A stretch of DNA of 64,000 nucleotides from the NCBI RefSeq assembly GCF_001708965.1, contig NZ_LVJW01000006.1, positions 124,001 through 188,000 of the forward strand. The letters are read 5' to 3'. Both the position numbers and the translations under genes were made by a program. The notes below the pieces were generated by a model. It saw nothing but the letters and a program-made list of their open reading frames with translations. It was not told the DNA's origin and searched no databases. The stretch's first letter is position 1. Every line of letters begins with the position of its first letter. Below, piece after piece: positions 61,243-64,000 of this stretch. The stretch comes from Candidatus Thiodiazotropha endoloripes. GTDB taxonomy: Bacteria; Pseudomonadota; Gammaproteobacteria; Chromatiales; Chromatiaceae.

Positions 61243-62307
61243 TTATCTGGGGCCTTGTGAGTAGACACTATTCTGCCCAGCCCAGTTTTGCGAAACCTGA
61301 GGCCAGTTTTGCTGTTGTGTCAGTTTATACCAGGCACCCTCGCCATCTGAATGGCCATCATACCAGTCGACCCGTTTGTGATCCCGGCCGGCATGGCGCT
61401 CGGGATGCATCTGCCAGCTTGGGTAGGCTTGTGGCATCGGTGCCGCATAGCGCCCCCATGGTGCCACCCCTGCCGGATAGTGCTGGACCATCCCCGGATA
61501 TCGATTGGGGGGTAGATAGGCATAAGCGGGTTGCGGCATACGCAATTGAGGAGCCGGTCTGAATCTGAGTGGTTGAGGCCAACCACGATTGACGTAACCA
61601 GGCATCCGATTCATCGGCATCATCGGTCGGCCATAGCCGCCATACGCCGCAGGAGCGTAAACTCTATGATCCGGCCTGAATTTATGTCCTGAATAGCGGC
61701 CATTGCCATAGACATAGCGCGATGTCGGCGATGGTCTGTTGATCATTCTGTGATTTCCCTGGTAGGCAGACTGCATGACGGGGAGCGGTTGATAAGCGCC
61801 ATACCCATATCGGGGCATTTGCGGATAGATCCGGGGGCTGTTGTCTGCATAGGAGCTGGGTTTCGCCTTTTTCACTGGACTCAGTGGGCGATAGATATAG
61901 TTGTCCGGTATGGTGATATTCGCCGGGCGGTAGGCTACCGCCGGTGTCGCTACGGTCTGTGGGGAGGCTTGCACCGGCTTCATCGGTCTGAAGCGATAGC
62001 CCTGATGGGATTGCTGCATCTGATTGTAGGCGGCATAGCGTGGAGCAGCACGTTGCACTGTCCGTTGTCTCTCCCCTGACCAGGGTCTGAAGCGATAGGC
62101 CGATGCTCTGGCAGGGAATCGGTAACCGGCGTAGTTGGGTTGCCCCTGCTGCCAGTTTTGTCCATAACCGGGGGAGCCATTGCCGGCAGGCATCTGAAAT
62201 GGATATTTCGCTGCACCATAACCACCCTCAGCCTTCAGTTCAGCAGTGGGAATCATGGTTGCGGTAAAGACACCAGAAAGCAGTAATGCAAACGCTGCGA
62301 TTTTCAT
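61243..62307 (-). CDS. hypothetical exported F-R-P repeat protein, large
   Basis: From ATG 62307 the product has 354 residues; a frame beginning 41 codons upstream has no signal peptide and was rejected. A signal peptide (MKIAAFALLLSGVFTATMIP...) is followed by a low-complexity Tyr/Pro/Arg/Gly/Met-rich protein. Short repeats have the form aromatic-x-F-R-P (for example AYRFRPW, GYRFRPMKP, HKFRPDH, LRFRPAP), with related YRP motifs. The neighbouring smaller protein has the same motifs. No domain is recognised. It may be a secreted or cell-envelope matrix protein; function unknown. Confidence 0.7.
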   Translation of the reverse strand: MKIAAFALLLSGVFTATMIPTAELKAEGGYGAAKYPFQMPAGNGSPGYGQNWQQGQPNYAGYRFPARASAYRFRPWSGERQRTVQRAAPRYAAYNQMQQSHQGYRFRPMKPVQASPQTVATPAVAYRPANITIPDNYIYRPLSPVKKAKPSSYADNSPRIYPQMPRYGYGAYQPLPVMQSAYQGNHRMINRPSPTSRYVYGNGRYSGHKFRPDHRVYAPAAYGGYGRPMMPMNRMPGYVNRGWPQPLRFRPAPQLRMPQPAYAYLPPNRYPGMVQHYPAGVAPWGRYAAPMPQAYPSWQMHPERHAGRDHKRVDWYDGHSDGEGAWYKLTQQQNWPQVSQNWAGQNSVYSQGPR

Positions 62308-62587
62308 CAGGGTTACCTGTTTCCTTGTTATCAGCTTGTAAGATTGGGTTGTGTCACCCAACCGGATAATGCATGAATCATCTTGACTATCGCTCTGTTC
62401 CAGGCGGCAATGGGATCGTTTCGTTATCAACCGCGACCCGACTCAGCAGCCTTGCTCAGTATTGCTCTCTCAAGCAGATTCTTTTATTGATTAAATACTC
62501 GACAGTTTAGCGGTAAATAGCCGAGTGCAAAACTGTTTTAACGTTTTTTTCCACTTTCCCGACCTGCGAGCTGGTCGACTGCCTCAT

Positions 62588-63160
62588 TCAGGGCGCCATG
62601 AGTTGAGGCTCAGAGGTATAGAAGGGCGTTGTGTCCGAAGGGAATCCACGATCCAGACGCTCATCGGGACGAAACCGGTACTGATTGCCCTGAGAGTATC
62701 CAAACCGACCAGTTTCGGAAGTTGACTGCTGGGGACGAAAGCGGAGCTCTCCAACGGGTTGGCGAGTCTCCCGGTTGGTCAGATTTCGTTGCTTGATCCG
62801 CTCCTGCTCTGACGGATTGAGGGGACGAAATCGATAGCCCTGATGGTATGGTGTTATCTCATGCCGCTGGGGTACTGGCCGATAGGTACCTTCAGGCAAG
62901 CCAAAAGGAGTATCGGTGTAGTCTCGATAGGGTTGGGTCGACTGATCAGCTGAACGCTTCCATTCACGCTCTGTCTGGGATGCCATCTCCTGATGCTTAT
63001 TTAGTGGACGCCACTGATACTGTCCATAGACCCCGCTGTTTGAGCGGGATCCGAAAGATCTGGAGTCATTGAGAGGATAGGCGTAGCGTTCGGCAAACAG
63101 CTGTACAGGTGCCAACAGGCAGACCGACCATAACAACAGCAGATAGATGTTGATGTGCAA
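62588..63160 (-). CDS. hypothetical exported F-R-P repeat protein, small
   Basis: A 190-residue protein starting at TTG 63160 (GGAG nine bases upstream; no alternative in-frame ATG nearby). A signal peptide (HINIYLLLLWSVCLLAPVQL-FA) is followed by Tyr/Arg/Gln/Pro-rich sequence with motifs YQWRPLN, TYRPVP, GYRFRPLNP, LRFRPQ and YRFRPDE. It is in the same direction as the larger protein gene and shares HQGYRFRP exactly, so the two look like diverged relatives. Function unknown. Confidence 0.68.
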   Translation of the reverse strand: MHINIYLLLLWSVCLLAPVQLFAERYAYPLNDSRSFGSRSNSGVYGQYQWRPLNKHQEMASQTEREWKRSADQSTQPYRDYTDTPFGLPEGTYRPVPQRHEITPYHQGYRFRPLNPSEQERIKQRNLTNRETRQPVGELRFRPQQSTSETGRFGYSQGNQYRFRPDERLDRGFPSDTTPFYTSEPQLMAP

Positions 63161-63279
63161 ACACGCATACTCCGCAGTAAGCCTGGTGCAGCTTCAGGCT
63201 GCAACAGACTATGATCAATCAGCAGGAAACCGGTTTGATCGACGGGCCCGAAGCTGGCCCATGACCATCCATCTCCCGC

Positions 63280-63990
63280 CTACTTAAGGCGAATTCCCCG
63301 TCGAGCAGCCTTCTTACGAACCGGAAAACTCGCAACATTTGAAGCGGCTTTCCTCTTCGGCTCGGTGGACTGCTTGACCTTATTCTCACCATTCCCTTTC
63401 TTTGCGGCACTGCCTGCCTTTTTCTTAGCAACCTGCTTCTTCAAGGTCGATGGGCGTTTTTTCGGTTTGGCCGGGGTTTGCTGTTTTGATTTGACCGGTC
63501 TCTTCTCAGTTTGTGCAACCTCTTTGCTCTCAATCTCAACCGCTTCTTGTGCTTCTGGCGCTTCAGTCGCAGCCTTGCTCATGGGTTCAGATTCTACAGC
63601 AGGAGACTCAACAGGTTCCGGTTCGGATTTCACCTCATCCCGCATTTTCGCATCACCGCGGGCTGTCTCCGCTGATGCTGCAACCTGAGCTCGCTGCTGT
63701 TTAACAGGTGCCGCTGCAACAGGTGGTTCAGAATCCTCTGGAGTCGAGCCGCCAGCCGTTGGCGTCGGACTTCCGGAGCTGCTGCTCCCCCCACCGGGGC
63801 TGCTCATATCAGGCTTCTTCTCTACTGGGGGAGAGGCCTGATTCGATTTTCCAGCCCGACCTTTAAACAACTGACCAATCAGCAGAAAGATACCTTTGAA
63901 CAGATAGAATACCAGGCTGAAGAGGGCAATAATCTTAGTCCAGATCAGCATGCCGATGGAACTTTTCTGCTCAGACTGAAGGTTATCCAC
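63280..63990 (-). CDS. membrane-anchored Lys/Ala/Pro-rich protein, possibly 5'-truncated
   Basis: The frame is open to the right edge, so the real start may be outside; GTG at 63990 and ATG at 63951 are internal options. A membrane span (MLIWTKIIALFSLVFYLFKG) is near the N-terminus. The rest is low complexity: Ser/Gly/Pro, then Ala/Glu, then Lys-rich KKxx repeats (KQVAKKKAGSAAKK) resembling the histone-H1-like AlgP tail. Composition differs from neighbours. It could bind nucleic acid or acidic polymer; no function can be assigned. Confidence 0.6.
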   Translation of the reverse strand: MDNLQSEQKSSIGMLIWTKIIALFSLVFYLFKGIFLLIGQLFKGRAGKSNQASPPVEKKPDMSSPGGGSSSSGSPTPTAGGSTPEDSEPPVAAAPVKQQRAQVAASAETARGDAKMRDEVKSEPEPVESPAVESEPMSKAATEAPEAQEAVEIESKEVAQTEKRPVKSKQQTPAKPKKRPSTLKKQVAKKKAGSAAKKGNGENKVKQSTEPKRKAASNVASFPVRKKAARRGIRLK

Positions 63991-64000
63991 AGCCGCTTCA

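Noticed and set aside
1-64000. CRISPR array, tRNA, rRNA, insertion sequence or prophage
   Set aside because: No regularly spaced direct repeats, no tRNA-like cloverleaf, no transposase or integrase, and no phage gene was found by reading both strands.

Overview
The window reads as a chromosomal segment of a sulfur-oxidising gammaproteobacterium, probably Chromatiales-like. The evidence is a Tat-exported thiosulfohydrolase gene (soxB) with no other sox genes beside it, plus typical gammaproteobacterial genes (rsd, mrcB, yoaA, nfo) and a heavy load of c-di-GMP proteins. The genus is inference; relatives of Sedimenticola or Thiodiazotropha would fit. No rRNA, tRNA, CRISPR array, insertion sequence or phage gene was seen.

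Layout. 0-12 kb: rsd; a Pro/Tyr-rich secreted protein; an NDUFA9-like SDR; two tandem exported CGYC thioredoxins; an ECF sigma / membrane anti-sigma pair next to a vWA lipoprotein; a MidA-type methyltransferase; pteridine reductase; glutamate dehydrogenase; and a hemerythrin with all seven ligands. 12.8-25 kb: a seven-PAS GGDEF-EAL-CZB protein, a 50-aa membrane peptide, YoaA helicase with a nuclease-like partner, PBP1B, a diheme cytochrome c, an L,D-transpeptidase and a glutamine amidotransferase. 25-36.5 kb: a proteobacterial dedicated sortase system. PdsO, an unlisted 53-aa ORF, the LPGTA-bearing vWA target and the class GN sortase lie on the minus strand, and the PdsR/PdsS regulators on the plus strand. 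Between the halves sits a plus-strand operon of a short periplasmic binding protein, an outer-membrane barrel and a transmembrane GGDEF-EAL enzyme.

36.5-44.6 kb: two small genes, then soxB. A TtrS/TtrR-type (thionate-sensing class) sensor kinase and FixJ-type regulator lie upstream of soxB in the same orientation. A hypothetical coiled-coil protein and endonuclease IV follow. 44.7-54.7 kb: a surface polysaccharide locus (three glycosyltransferases, flippase, DegT aminotransferase, FemAB-like protein, ATP-grasp ligase, polysaccharide deacetylase). A short repeat built around GGGCCTGTTAACACG recurs at its gene junctions and also upstream of soxB and of the second thioredoxin. 55.5-64 kb: DAHP synthase, a FimX-like degenerate GGDEF/EAL protein, a Met-rich membrane protein, a DUF302 protein, an orphan ParA ATPase, two exported proteins sharing repeated aromatic-x-F-R-P motifs, and a membrane-anchored Lys/Ala/Pro-rich protein running to the window edge.

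The recurring theme is the cell surface and its signalling: sortase attachment, exopolysaccharide, three c-di-GMP proteins and periplasmic sensing, alongside thiosulfate oxidation. The most promising unexplained items are the junction repeat, the F-R-P repeat proteins, the small ORF inside the sortase operon, and the binding-protein/barrel/c-di-GMP operon inserted in the sortase locus.
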